Shown: positions 1 through 6,816, numbered from the stretch's first letter. The stretch: 14,172 nt of DNA from Acidobacteriota bacterium (GCA_025353435.1 JANXQR010000260.1:1-14172), one strand, 5' to 3'. The notes: a model not told the origin generated them from the letters alone. Numbers and translations are program-made.

Positions 1-134
1 CCCGCGCCTCCGGCCTCGTCAAACTCGACACCTTCCTCGCCGGCCTCGAGCGCCTCCTGCCCTCGTGGTCCAATAATCTATCCAGCAGGTACTTCAGCCA
101 CGCACGCACTTTGCCCATCTCCATCGGCCTATGA
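1..134 (+). CDS. Alpha-E domain protein (DUF403-like), 3' end only
   Basis: The frame starting at base 3 is open from the window edge to the TGA at 132-134 and encodes the last 43 residues of a protein whose start lies outside. The tail ends in the pattern PSWSNNLSSRYFSHARTLP, which I recognise as the C-terminus of alpha-E proteins. These are helical proteins usually encoded beside a circularly permuted ATP-grasp gene and a transglutaminase-like gene; comparative genomics has linked that trio to a peptide ligation or cleavage system of unknown substrate. The next gene is exactly such a transglutaminase-like gene, and its ATG overlaps this stop codon (ATGA), so the two are very likely translated from one message. 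The identification rests on a short tail plus context. Confidence 0.65.
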   Translation, partial: RASGLVKLDTFLAGLERLLPSWSNNLSSRYFSHARTLPISIGL

Positions 135-1009
135 TCTACAAAATCATTCATCGCACCACTTACAAATACAAGTACCCCGTGTCGGTCGGGAATCACGTGG
201 CGTGCCTTAAGCCGCGCTCCATCCAGCACCACAGCTTGATCAAAAGTGAAATCATCATCACCCCCAACCCCACCTCCATCACCGAGCGCATCGATTACTT
301 CGGAAACCATCTTTGCTACTTCACCGTCGAAGAGCCCCACGACGAGCTAATCGTCGAAGCCCGCAGTGAAGTCGCCATGGAAGATCCCCCCGCGACCCCG
401 CCTACGCATTCCCCCGCATGGGAAGACGTGGCAGCCGCTCTGTCCCGTGATCAGCATCCCGAAGCGCTTGAGGCTTACCAGTTTCGATTTGAGTCGCCGC
501 GCATTCGCCTCAGGCCTGAATTCGCCGCATACGCCCTGCAATCCTTCACGCCCGGCAGGTCCTTCCTTCAAGCGCTGCTCGACCTGACCGCGCGCATGCA
601 CACCGATTTTCGTTTCGACTCAAAAGTCACAACTGTGCGCACCCCCGTTGAAGAAGTCTTCCAAAAACGCCGCGGCGTATGCCAGGATTTCGCACATGTG
701 CAGGTCGCGTGCCTGCGCTCCATCAACCTCGCCGCACGCTATGTCAGCGGCTACTTGCGCACCTATCCGCCGCCCGGCCAACCACGCCTCGTCGGTGCAG
801 ACGCATCGCATGCATGGGTGTCCTGCTATTGCCCTGCGTTAGGCTGGCTTGACGTCGATCCAACTAACAACGTTGTGCCGTCCAACGGACACGTCACGCT
901 CGCATGGGGCCGCGACTTCGGCGACGTGAGCCCGCTCCACGGCCTCATCCTCGGCGGCGGCGTTCACACGCTCAAAGTCGCCGTCGACCTTGAAGCCGTC
1001 GAATCCTGA
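131..1009 (+). CDS. Transglutaminase-family cysteine peptidase
   Basis: This 292-residue protein has the usual length and layout of bacterial transglutaminase-like proteins. It has an N-terminal beta-rich domain (about 1-90) and a papain-fold core (about 145-250). The catalytic triad is visible: Cys184 in RRGVCQDFAH, His227 in ASHAWVSCY and Asp243 in DVDPTNN. No signal peptide is seen, so it is probably cytoplasmic. Bacterial members of this family are more often predicted proteases or amidases than protein cross-linkers. The start is the ATG at 131, which overlaps the stop of the alpha-E gene. There is no good Shine-Dalgarno, so translational coupling is likely. The gene uses mainly C-ending codons. 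Its last 46 bases are shared, antisense, with the convergent gene that follows. Confidence 0.9.
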   Translation: MIYKIIHRTTYKYKYPVSVGNHVACLKPRSIQHHSLIKSEIIITPNPTSITERIDYFGNHLCYFTVEEPHDELIVEARSEVAMEDPPATPPTHSPAWEDVAAALSRDQHPEALEAYQFRFESPRIRLRPEFAAYALQSFTPGRSFLQALLDLTARMHTDFRFDSKVTTVRTPVEEVFQKRRGVCQDFAHVQVACLRSINLAARYVSGYLRTYPPPGQPRLVGADASHAWVSCYCPALGWLDVDPTNNVVPSNGHVTLAWGRDFGDVSPLHGLILGGGVHTLKVAVDLEAVES

Positions 1010-1854
1010 GCGACGTCGCCGGACGTTTCCGCCGTCACGCTTTGCGGCGGTTCCGCCTCTTCCTCTGACACCACAAAGAAGTTCACCAGGTCCGCCTGTC
1101 CGAATGAAGTAGTCAACGCCACATCGGACGCGTCTCTGCCCGTCGCCATCAAAATGCGCGCGTACCGCGGCACATTGTTGCGCGCATCAAAGGTCCACCA
1201 GCGGTCGTCAAGATACACCTCAAACCATGCGCTGAAGTCCATCGGCAGCCGCAGCGGCACGCGGATATCACCCAGATATCCGGTTGCATAGCGCGCCGGA
1301 ATATTCAGCGCCCGGCAAAATGTAATCGCCAGGTGTTGATAATCGCGGCACACGCCCACCCGCTCCGTGAACACATCCAGCGCCGTCTTGGTCGGCCGCG
1401 CAAACTGGTAATTGAATTCCACTTTGCCGTGCACCCAGTCGCAAATCGCCTGCACCCGGCCCCATCCCGGCGCAGTGTGCCCGAACAACTCATACGCAAC
1501 CTTCGATAGCCGATCCACCTCGCAATAGCGGCTGTTCAGCAGATACACCAGCACCTCGTTGGGCAAATCGCCCACCGCCTGTTCGCGCGCCGCCACATTC
1601 ACCTCGTCCGGCTCGTCCGCGCACCGCACCAGTGTCGAATTCGTCAGTCGCAGCAGCCCCGCAGGCGCCACGAATCGCGAGCATCGATTGCCGTACCAGT
1701 CCGTGTAGTGTGTAACTGGAACCGCAGGCTCGGTCTGCAATTCATCGGCTTCCAGCAAGTCCTGAGAGCGCGATGCATGAACACTCAGAAGCGCCACCAT
1801 GGCCGCTTCACGCGGAAATTGAAATTGGATATCGTAGCCAACGCGAATCAGCAA
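964..1854 (-). CDS. Second transglutaminase-family protein, convergent
   Basis: This 296-residue protein belongs to a different subgroup from its neighbour. It has a beta-rich N-terminal half starting LIRVGYDIQFQFP, and a core with Cys169 in RVGVCRDYQHL and Asp223 in WWTFDARNN. The residue before the conserved AW of the histidine motif is Ser208 (DFSAWFEVYL), where the neighbouring paralogue has His. The start is a TTG at 1854: an in-frame stop lies 12 bases upstream (1864-1866), GAGG sits 7 bases before the TTG, and the first residues match the family start as I recall it. The C-terminus continues about 30 residues past the conserved core as a Ser/Thr/Glu-rich tail. The last part of that tail lies antisense to the end of the rightward transglutaminase gene. 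No signal peptide is seen. Its substrate is unknown. Confidence 0.85.
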   Translation of the reverse strand: MLIRVGYDIQFQFPREAAMVALLSVHASRSQDLLEADELQTEPAVPVTHYTDWYGNRCSRFVAPAGLLRLTNSTLVRCADEPDEVNVAAREQAVGDLPNEVLVYLLNSRYCEVDRLSKVAYELFGHTAPGWGRVQAICDWVHGKVEFNYQFARPTKTALDVFTERVGVCRDYQHLAITFCRALNIPARYATGYLGDIRVPLRLPMDFSAWFEVYLDDRWWTFDARNNVPRYARILMATGRDASDVALTTSFGQADLVNFFVVSEEEAEPPQSVTAETSGDVAQDSTASRSTATLSV

Positions 1855-2476
1855 AATAAAGCCTCATGTCTGCGCTCCGGCAAAACAGCGCGATAAAACC
1901 ATCGTCTCACCTACCATCGCCGTCACTTATTAGATGCAAGCACTCCACGCCGTGGATGCCACTCCCTCAATCGGGCCCTGCGTCACCCCGAAGTTGCCGC
2001 CCGCCCCTCCTCGCAGCACAAATCCGGCGGCGCACGCTATATCGCATTTTACAAATCTTTACAAGGTCATTGACCAAAGGCAACCCCGCCCAATCCCATT
2101 CGGCCTACGCTGTACTCCAGCATCGAGCTGATATGCGTTCGGTCAATCCCCTCTGGCCACGAACGCGCTTCCACAAACTTCGCTCGCCAACTCAGGCTGC
2201 AGAGCTGGGGTCGCAGAAAATCGCCATCAGCTTGCATCAATGGGTAAGTCAATAATTCGGCGTTTGCAGCCGCAGTCAATTTTGCAATGCGGTCATCGCG
2301 GTTGTTGGTCAAGCCACGGTACTGGTCAATCAGGGATCAGCACGCCGTGCCTCCTCCAATCCGTCATCAGCAGAACCTTGTCTTTTTCCGGGGATCGTCC
2401 TTTTTTGAACCATTCATAATTCCGGTTTCATTCACATCTACCATCGGTACCCTAACTCAAACTCTGGAGACTGACC
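1855..2476. other. Intergenic region between divergent genes
   Basis: About 620 bases lie between the leftward transglutaminase and the rightward small membrane gene. I see no convincing gene: the open frames here have no Shine-Dalgarno and unnatural composition. Visible signals are the candidate leftward promoter at 2036-2064, a palindrome at 1944-1956, and the hexamer GGTCAA several times (2141-2146, 2307-2312, 2324-2329, and in reverse around 2070-2075). An AT-rich stretch at 2399-2430 with CATAAT at 2415-2420 could hold the promoter of the small membrane gene, but no good -35 box is visible. Confidence 0.6.
2036..2064 (-). promoter_or_regulatory. Candidate leftward promoter for the TTG-start transglutaminase
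   Basis: Read on the minus strand, TTGTAA (2064-2059) is followed after 17 bases by TATAGC (2041-2036), a fair sigma-70-type match in an AT-rich island. Transcription would begin near 2029 and leave a leader of about 175 bases before the TTG at 1854. A 13-bp palindrome (TCCACG-C-CGTGGA, 1944-1956) would lie inside that leader. This rests on sequence pattern only. Confidence 0.3.
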
Positions 2477-2638
2477 ATGTTCACCACCTACAAAAATCGC
2501 AACACTCTCGTTCGGGTCAACGCAGCGCACAGGCTCACACGCAACAACCTGGAGTTAGCCGGTGTTGTCGTCCTTTTCTTCTCGCTCGCCGTGGCCTTCG
2601 TCATGACCATCATCGTCATGATGTGCCAGGCAGCCTAG
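2477..2638 (+). CDS. Small single-pass membrane protein, 53 aa
   Basis: ATG at 2477 to TAG at 2636-2638 encodes 53 residues. GGAG at 2466-2469 sits 7 bases before the ATG, an ideal ribosome-binding site. Residues 1-26 are polar and basic (about five Arg/Lys and two His). Residues 27-49 form one strongly hydrophobic segment (from LAGVVVLFF to IIVMM), followed by a short CQAA tail. By the positive-inside rule the N-terminus should be cytoplasmic. Codon third positions are mostly C or G, as in the real genes nearby, which supports translation. I do not recognise a family and assign no function. The gene stands alone, with structured DNA after it and a convergent alpha-galactosidase gene beyond. 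Confidence 0.6.
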   Translation: MFTTYKNRNTLVRVNAAHRLTRNNLELAGVVVLFFSLAVAFVMTIIVMMCQAA

Positions 2639-2662
2639 AAAATTCGAGTACCACCCAACATC

Positions 2663-2768
2663 CCCATCGCGCGGTGATGGGAAAGCTGCCGCCCGGCTGT
2701 AAAGACCGTGGAAGGAACGGCCGGGCGCGCGAGTGGGGGACCAATGCCCGCACACCTCGCGTGTGTGC
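2663..2768 (+). repeat. Three tandem hairpins between convergent genes
   Basis: Three inverted repeats follow one another. The first, 2663-2681, pairs CCCATCGC with GTGATGGG around a 3-base loop, with one G-U pair. The second, 2690-2727, pairs CGCCCGGCTGT with ACGGCCGGGCG, 11 pairs with one G-U and a 16-base purine-rich loop. The third, 2750-2768, pairs GCACAC with GTGTGC. None is followed by a T run, so they are not classical intrinsic terminators. They could form a structured 3' end for the small membrane gene or stop transcription from both sides with Rho. Confidence 0.5.
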
Positions 2769-2797
2769 TCTCTCTGCAAACAGTCATTGCGGAGGCT

Positions 2798-5044
2798 TCA
2801 CCTTCCGCGCCGGCCGCTCGCTACTTCTTCAATAAAAACCAACTCCGAACTCAGCGCGTGCGCCAGGTGAATCTCCACACCCGCATCCATAAGTTCCTTC
2901 CCCATAGCCTGCGCATCGGCTGCCGTTCCATCCTCAAAGTGCAACTCGTAATGCTTCGCCGCATCCAGCCCCTGCAGCACAAACCTGTGCCGGTCCTCAT
3001 CCGCAATGCTTCCGCGAAACGCATACACCACGCCACGTCTCCGCGCGGGATCCCAATACTCCATGCCATCCCAATGCACGCCATCCGGTCGAACCGACAC
3101 ATGATACAAATGCGCATCGCGGATCAGCGGACGCAACTTCTGCTTGTATAACTGAATCGCCCGCAGCGCCGCGCCATGTTGGTCCGCTGACCATGCTGTA
3201 GTATCCAGCATCACCGTGAACCAGCCCATCATCCCGCTGCGCAACATATAGTTAAAATTCTCCGTCAGCGGTGTCGGCCACTTCTCCACATAGCTCTCTA
3301 GCATCGCCGCCGGCAACACGTAGCTCGCATCGTAAAAGGCGCGCCGGTTTGACAGCGGATCATAAGTGTCGGTGATCGAAAAGTAGTCGCCATGCGCCGC
3401 CGATCCAAAATCAACCATGCGTCCGCCGTCATTGCAAATCTCAAACAGCATGCCCGGATGCTCCCGCCGCGTCTGCTCGTAGATCGCGTAATAGGCGCGC
3501 ACCGCGTGATAACTCACGTCCGTCGAGTTAGACGCCATCACAAAATCCGATCCCCAATCATGGATCACTTTCATCGTGCTGTGATTCGGCGCGGCATGCG
3601 GATGGTCGTCGCGCATGCATCCCTTGGCCACCAGGTAGCCATCGTGCTCCAGCATGTCCAGGTGGTAGCTATCCACAATGCGCTTCACCTCGCGCGCAAA
3701 GTATTCCCGCGCCGCAGGAACGCCCAGGTCCGCGGTTCGCCCCTTGTACTCCTCAGGCTTCCAGTCCGCCGGCACGTCGCTCACCAACCAATCACGCACC
3801 TTCGCATCGCGCGCATTCAACGCACCCGCATCGCCATTGAGCCCAGCCTGCGTCCAGTCCACCCACAGGCCAAACCGCAGCCCCTGCGCGTGCGCCGCGT
3901 CCGCCACATACGCCAGCCCATGCGGAAATTTCTTCACGTCGGGATACCAGTCGCCCACTCCCTTGAACCAGCCCGCGTCCAGGTGGAACATCTCCAGGCC
4001 CAGTTCCTTCGCATCACCAATCATGCGCAGCGCCTGCTGCTCGTCCACCTGCATCCCGCTTCCCCAACTGTTATTCACCGTCAGCGGATACCGCGCATCC
4101 TTCCAGGTCAGCGGATTTCCAAGCACCGCGCGCACCCACGGCCGCAGCTGATTTCCGGCGCCATCCGCTCCCTCTGTGAAGGCCCCCAGAAACACCGTCG
4201 GCGTTTCAAATGTGCCTCCCAGCTCAAGCCGTGTGCGAAACGGCCCCGGCTCCGGATCAAGTCCAATCACGGTCTTCACGTTATCGCCAACTCGTTCCAG
4301 CGAAATCCGCGTCCTCCCGCTGAACTCAATTCCCGCATACCAACCTGCTTGCGATTTATCAGCGCCGAACACAAACTCCGCAGGAATAATCTCGCGCGCT
4401 TCACCGGGCGCAGGCAACGCATAAGTCGATGACTTACCCGTCCACTTATAGCCCTCACTAACAGGCTCAAGATGCGCACCTTCCTTCGAGGGAGTATCCG
4501 CCCCCTTCTCGACATAGAAGTTACGCAGTTCGGCGCCAGCCGGATAACTCATATCGAGTCGAAGTGAATCCACCAGCGGCAGCCAAACCTCCTGCCCGCT
4601 CAGGTTCTCAATCTTGATGGAATGCTCGACCGGCCCAAACTCCGCACGCGCCTCCCATATCCACGACAAGCGCAAATGCGGACTCGCCGACTCATAAACG
4701 AAAACAACGTTTCGCTTGTCTCTCCGGTCCAATTGCGGCACACGTTGCCACACCAGCGGAACCGCAGCGCCACCAATCTCGACGCTCTCGGGTAGCGATT
4801 CGACAGCCGAATTATTTGTGCGAATTTCCGGAGCACCTTTAATCCAAGTGACCTTTGGAGCATGAAGCCCCGCTTCAAAGGTCAACTCGGTGTCTGACGT
4901 TGATAGCAGTGCAGTCCGCGGTGCCCCCAAATTCTGCGCCCCGCACGCAGCTGCAAGCCCGCAAAACAGCATCGAGCATACGCTGAGTCGAACGCTCAAG
5001 GCGCCCAACTCTTCAGCTCTCAGCAGCCCAGGCAAGCAACGCAT
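2798..5044 (-). CDS. Secreted alpha-galactosidase (GH36/melibiase type)
   Basis: This glycoside hydrolase is predicted to remove alpha-linked galactose from oligosaccharides or plant polysaccharides outside the cytoplasm. From the ATG at 5044 it has 748 residues, normal for GH36. A signal peptide covers about residues 1-36 (hydrophobic run ending AAACGA). An N-terminal beta-sandwich (about 45-310) precedes a TIM barrel (about 320-640) and a C-terminal beta domain. In the barrel, FHLDAGW lies near 353-359. Asp468 in LEHDGY aligns with the nucleophile of the KWDMN motif, and Asp559 in FSITDTYDP aligns with the acid/base Asp. A TTG 33 bases upstream (5077) would also be in frame, but GGGGAG sits 6 bases before the ATG at 5044 and no Shine-Dalgarno precedes the TTG. 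The gene appears monocistronic. The exact linkage specificity within GH36/GH27 cannot be told from motifs. Confidence 0.85.
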   Translation of the reverse strand: MRCLPGLLRAEELGALSVRLSVCSMLFCGLAAACGAQNLGAPRTALLSTSDTELTFEAGLHAPKVTWIKGAPEIRTNNSAVESLPESVEIGGAAVPLVWQRVPQLDRRDKRNVVFVYESASPHLRLSWIWEARAEFGPVEHSIKIENLSGQEVWLPLVDSLRLDMSYPAGAELRNFYVEKGADTPSKEGAHLEPVSEGYKWTGKSSTYALPAPGEAREIIPAEFVFGADKSQAGWYAGIEFSGRTRISLERVGDNVKTVIGLDPEPGPFRTRLELGGTFETPTVFLGAFTEGADGAGNQLRPWVRAVLGNPLTWKDARYPLTVNNSWGSGMQVDEQQALRMIGDAKELGLEMFHLDAGWFKGVGDWYPDVKKFPHGLAYVADAAHAQGLRFGLWVDWTQAGLNGDAGALNARDAKVRDWLVSDVPADWKPEEYKGRTADLGVPAAREYFAREVKRIVDSYHLDMLEHDGYLVAKGCMRDDHPHAAPNHSTMKVIHDWGSDFVMASNSTDVSYHAVRAYYAIYEQTRREHPGMLFEICNDGGRMVDFGSAAHGDYFSITDTYDPLSNRRAFYDASYVLPAAMLESYVEKWPTPLTENFNYMLRSGMMGWFTVMLDTTAWSADQHGAALRAIQLYKQKLRPLIRDAHLYHVSVRPDGVHWDGMEYWDPARRRGVVYAFRGSIADEDRHRFVLQGLDAAKHYELHFEDGTAADAQAMGKELMDAGVEIHLAHALSSELVFIEEVASGRRGR

Positions 5045-5376
5045 CCACAGCTCCCCACAACGCCTCCAACCATACAACAGCGTAGATCTGGCCGCGGAAA
5101 TGGGTTTTGAAAGGGCACGACGTCACAGCTTGCTTAAAAACCCGATACGGAGGGAGGCGGGGGTTTCAACCCCCGCATTGAGCCCGTAGAGTCAACATCT
5201 GCCTCAGCCGCGGACGGGCGCTTCTATCAAATTTCACCCGAATTCCTGAGTTTTTCCGCAACCTGAGTAGCCCGCTCTTAGGCCTACTTCCGAGTAGGAG
5301 GTTATACGCCCGTAACTCAGCGATTCGTTCTGAACCGACTTCCTCAGCCCCCAAAAGGAACGTGCGCAGGTAGCCT
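5045..5376. other. Intergenic region between two leftward genes
   Basis: About 330 bases carry no convincing gene. They hold two perfect inverted repeats: 5157-5176 (described separately) and 5283-5298 (CCTACT-TCCG-AGTAGG). The heptamer CCTGAGT occurs twice, near 5245 and 5262. From memory, stretches of this kind recur between genes in Terriglobia genomes; that is recollection, not a search. I could not pick a clear promoter for the alpha-galactosidase gene. Confidence 0.5.
5157..5176. repeat. Perfect G-run/C-run palindrome, REP-like
   Basis: GCGGGGGTT and AACCCCCGC form a perfect 9-bp inverted repeat around TC. It has no T run on either strand, so it is not a normal terminator. It lies about 110 bases upstream of the alpha-galactosidase start. 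It may be a copy of a dispersed intergenic palindrome, but only one copy is seen in this window. Confidence 0.45.
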
Positions 5377-5799
5377 CTAATCAGAGCGCGACGTGCCTTC
5401 AGGCATCGCCTCCAGCTTCCGAATCTCTGTAAGGACGTAACTAAGTTTGGCTCCTACGACCCCGACTGGTGTAGAGACAAGCCGCGCTGTGATTTCTACC
5501 CAACCACTCTTCAAGTGGGCCGTACCGATTTGGGCATCCTTAAGGCTGACCAAAAGGCAGCGATGCGATCTGGAAAGCGTCATTCCATTGCCCTCAAGTG
5601 CACAAAACTTGATGATCCCCACATCGTGTGGGGGTAAATCTACGAGGAGAAACCCTCGGACACGAATTACCTTCCCGTCAAAGCGTTCCGGCTTTTCTAA
5701 AAGACGATCAAAATCCACAAGCTTAGGCGGAGCCTTCGCGTAAGAGGCCAGGCAACCGAGAAGCATCAGGCATGCAATGGCAAAAGTCGAGAATTTCAT
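5377..5799 (-). CDS. Small exported protein, possibly OB-fold-like
   Basis: From the ATG at 5799 this encodes 140 residues. Residues 1-23 are a textbook signal peptide (MKFSTF, a hydrophobic core, then AKA before PPK). An alternative reading is a lipobox LLGC with Cys15, which would make it a lipoprotein. The mature part begins LVDFDRLLEKPERFDGKVIR and continues through several predicted strands (VIRVRGFLLVDL, CLLVSL, WVEITARLVS). This resembles small periplasmic OB-fold-like proteins, but no catalytic motif is visible and I assign no function. Two earlier in-frame starts exist, ATG at 5826 and TTG at 5856. Neither has a clear Shine-Dalgarno, and I prefer 5799 because it gives a compact signal peptide. 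No operon partner is visible. Confidence 0.7.
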   Translation of the reverse strand: MKFSTFAIACLMLLGCLASYAKAPPKLVDFDRLLEKPERFDGKVIRVRGFLLVDLPPHDVGIIKFCALEGNGMTLSRSHRCLLVSLKDAQIGTAHLKSGWVEITARLVSTPVGVVGAKLSYVLTEIRKLEAMPEGTSRSD

Positions 5800-6245
5800 A
5801 GAACTGAGTCGAAACACAGTATCCATCTGCTTTCGACCAACTGACAAGCTTTTCAAACGATAATTGTTGAGTTGTAGACAATCCGGGCACTACCTCTCAA
5901 GTCCGCCCGCAGGCGTTTCAACTGAAGCCGCCAACTGTCGATTACAGACCGTCCCGCAATCTCGCCCGCTCCGATTCCCCTTCTCGCAAAGCCGTAAGCA
6001 GATCCCTCAACTTCAGCCCCATTCGGGGCGTCTCCAAAATCTTGTCAAGTGCCCAACCTGTGGAAATCGTTGTAACATGCACATTCTGTTGAAAACAAAT
6101 ATATTTGAAAATCCATTATTAATTCGCGGGACCTGTCATACTTGAAATAGATCAGAAAAACAAAGGAAAAGACGACGGGATGAGGATCTCCTCCCGCCGG
6201 GAAGGTGCGTCTTCCCGAAATCAGACAGCGGACAGCCTCCGCAGA

Positions 6246-6273
6246 TTGCAGGCGCGTTGTGAGGGCAGATAAT
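6246..6273 (+). promoter_or_regulatory. Candidate promoter for the small RNA
   Basis: TTGCAG (6246-6251) is followed after 16 bases by GATAAT (6268-6273), which matches TATAAT at five of six positions. The -35 box is weak. Transcription would begin around 6280, giving a transcript of about 108 bases up to the intrinsic terminator. Confidence 0.3.
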
Positions 6274-6301
6274 GGAATGATTTTCTTACTACCGGGCCCT
6301 G

Positions 6302-6319
6302 ATGTGAGTTAAATCACAT
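6302..6319. promoter_or_regulatory. CRP/FNR-family-like palindrome
   Basis: ATGTGA and TCACAT flank GTTAAA as a perfect 6-bp inverted repeat. The core TGTGA-N6-TCACA equals the E. coli CRP consensus half-sites. If it is a DNA operator, the spacing is odd, because a start site 40-60 bases downstream would fall inside the terminator at 6351-6387. The alternative is that it is simply the first hairpin of the candidate RNA. Confidence 0.35.
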
Positions 6320-6350
6320 TGGACTCGAAATTCCCCCCATGATGGGGTGC

Positions 6351-6387
6351 AAACGGCTCATTCCGAAAGGATTGGCCGTTTTTTTTT
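6351..6387 (+). terminator. Strong intrinsic terminator with GAAA tetraloop
   Basis: AAACGGC (6351-6357) pairs with GCCGTTT (6375-6381). The stem continues inward with one mismatch and one bulge to TCC-GAAA-GGA, a GNRA-type loop. Nine T residues (6379-6387) follow directly. It is oriented rightward, yet no rightward gene lies upstream in this window, which is the main reason for calling a small RNA here. Confidence 0.8.
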
Positions 6388-6400
6388 GCAACGCAATTGT

Positions 6401-6439
6401 ATGTACGGAGAAGCGGTCCGTGGAAAGAATGCAAGATGA
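6401..6439 (+). CDS. Possible 12-codon leader peptide
   Basis: ATG at 6401 opens a 12-codon frame (MYGEAVRGKNAR) whose TGA overlaps the ATG of the 126-aa gene as ATGA. Such overlaps favour translational coupling. No Shine-Dalgarno precedes it, and it begins only 13 bases after the terminator T run, so it may be chance. Confidence 0.2.
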   Translation: MYGEAVRGKNAR

Positions 6440-6816
6440 AACGGAAACACTATCAGAGACGAAATACACGGGTCGTTGAAAATAACACCCATCACGAACG
6501 GCCGGTAAACCCCGGCGTCGTGATGCTTACCAAAGCTGCCGATCAGAAGGTGCAGGAAAAATGCGAGCTGATCGCCACTGCGCTCGCTGACCAGGCAATC
6601 AAGGGCAATGCCAGCAGCGCACGCCTTCTCGTCGACCTCGCTGAAGGCGCCGATTGGGTCAGGGACCCCGAGACAGTCGAAAAGGTCCTCAGCGTAGTCG
6701 AAATGTGGATGAAAGAACCAAAGTGCTCCGATGAAATCGGCGAAATGCCTGCCGGCGTCATCGCGCCCTCCGGTGAATTCGCGCCCTCATCCGGCAACTC
6801 CGCTTACGTGAACTGA
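6436..6816 (+). CDS. Unknown 126-aa protein, basic N-terminus and helical core
   Basis: The chosen start is the ATG at 6436, with GGAAAG (6422-6427) 8 bases upstream. A TTG at 6397 would add 13 residues but lies just after the terminator and has no ribosome site. Residues 1-12 are very basic (MKRKHYQRRNTR), suiting nucleic-acid binding. Residues about 30-85 form two or three amphipathic helices, including ALADQAIKGNASSARLLVDL and ETVEKVLSVVEMWM. The remainder is a Pro/Ser/Gly-rich tail. The AxxAxKGxxxSAxLLxxL pattern recalls the C-terminal half of DUF5681-type proteins often found near phage terminases, but the DUF5681 N-terminal motif is absent. A small packaging or regulatory protein is conceivable because a terminase gene lies downstream; I do not claim it. 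Hairpins flank the gene on both sides. Confidence 0.7.
   Translation: MKRKHYQRRNTRVVENNTHHERPVNPGVVMLTKAADQKVQEKCELIATALADQAIKGNASSARLLVDLAEGADWVRDPETVEKVLSVVEMWMKEPKCSDEIGEMPAGVIAPSGEFAPSSGNSAYVN

Larger units (their letters stand above)
6280..6388 (+). ncRNA. Candidate small RNA or attenuated leader
   Basis: Between a plausible promoter and a strong intrinsic terminator there is no open frame of useful length, but three hairpins in a row. They are ATGTGA-TCACAT with a 6-base loop (6302-6319), CCCCAT-ATGGGG (6335-6347) and the terminator stem (6351-6387). This is the layout of a bacterial sRNA. Alternatively the terminator is an attenuator in the leader of the 126-aa gene, whose ATG is 48 bases after the T run. 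I recognise no known RNA family. The 5' end is a guess, and earlier hairpins from 6198 on could belong to it. Confidence 0.4.
5800..6435. other. Intergenic region with AT-rich island and structured RNA candidate
   Basis: About 640 bases separate the leftward exported-protein gene from the rightward 126-aa gene. A GC-rich part (5870-6060) has the hairpin GCCCC-ATTC-GGGGC at 6016-6029 and no gene. An AT-rich island (6065-6165) contains TTGAAA three times (6089, 6105, 6142) and may hold promoters. From 6198 on, hairpins crowd together: CGGGAAG-CTTCCCG (6198-6217), GCGGA-TCCGC (6228-6242), then the elements listed separately at 6302-6319, 6335-6347 and 6351-6387. Confidence 0.55.

Noticed and set aside
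1866..2255. Rightward 129-codon frame in the intergenic region
   Set aside because: Composition is dominated by Ser, Pro, Arg and Gln as in noncoding GC-rich DNA. It has no ribosome site and no motif.
2067..2312. Leftward 81-codon frame (TTG start) with fairly natural composition
   Set aside because: It has no Shine-Dalgarno, a rare start codon and no recognised family. It could be a gene remnant, but the sequence alone does not support a call.
2287..2835. Rightward 182-codon frame
   Set aside because: It covers the well-supported 53-aa gene in another frame, runs through the hairpins and has unnatural composition.
3392..4432. Rightward 346-codon frame opposite the alpha-galactosidase gene
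   Set aside because: It is an antisense shadow rich in His and Arg, while the opposite strand encodes an intact GH36 enzyme.
5864..6145. Rightward 93-codon frame before the small RNA candidate
   Set aside because: It has no ribosome site and no recognisable protein features, and its end runs into the AT-rich island.
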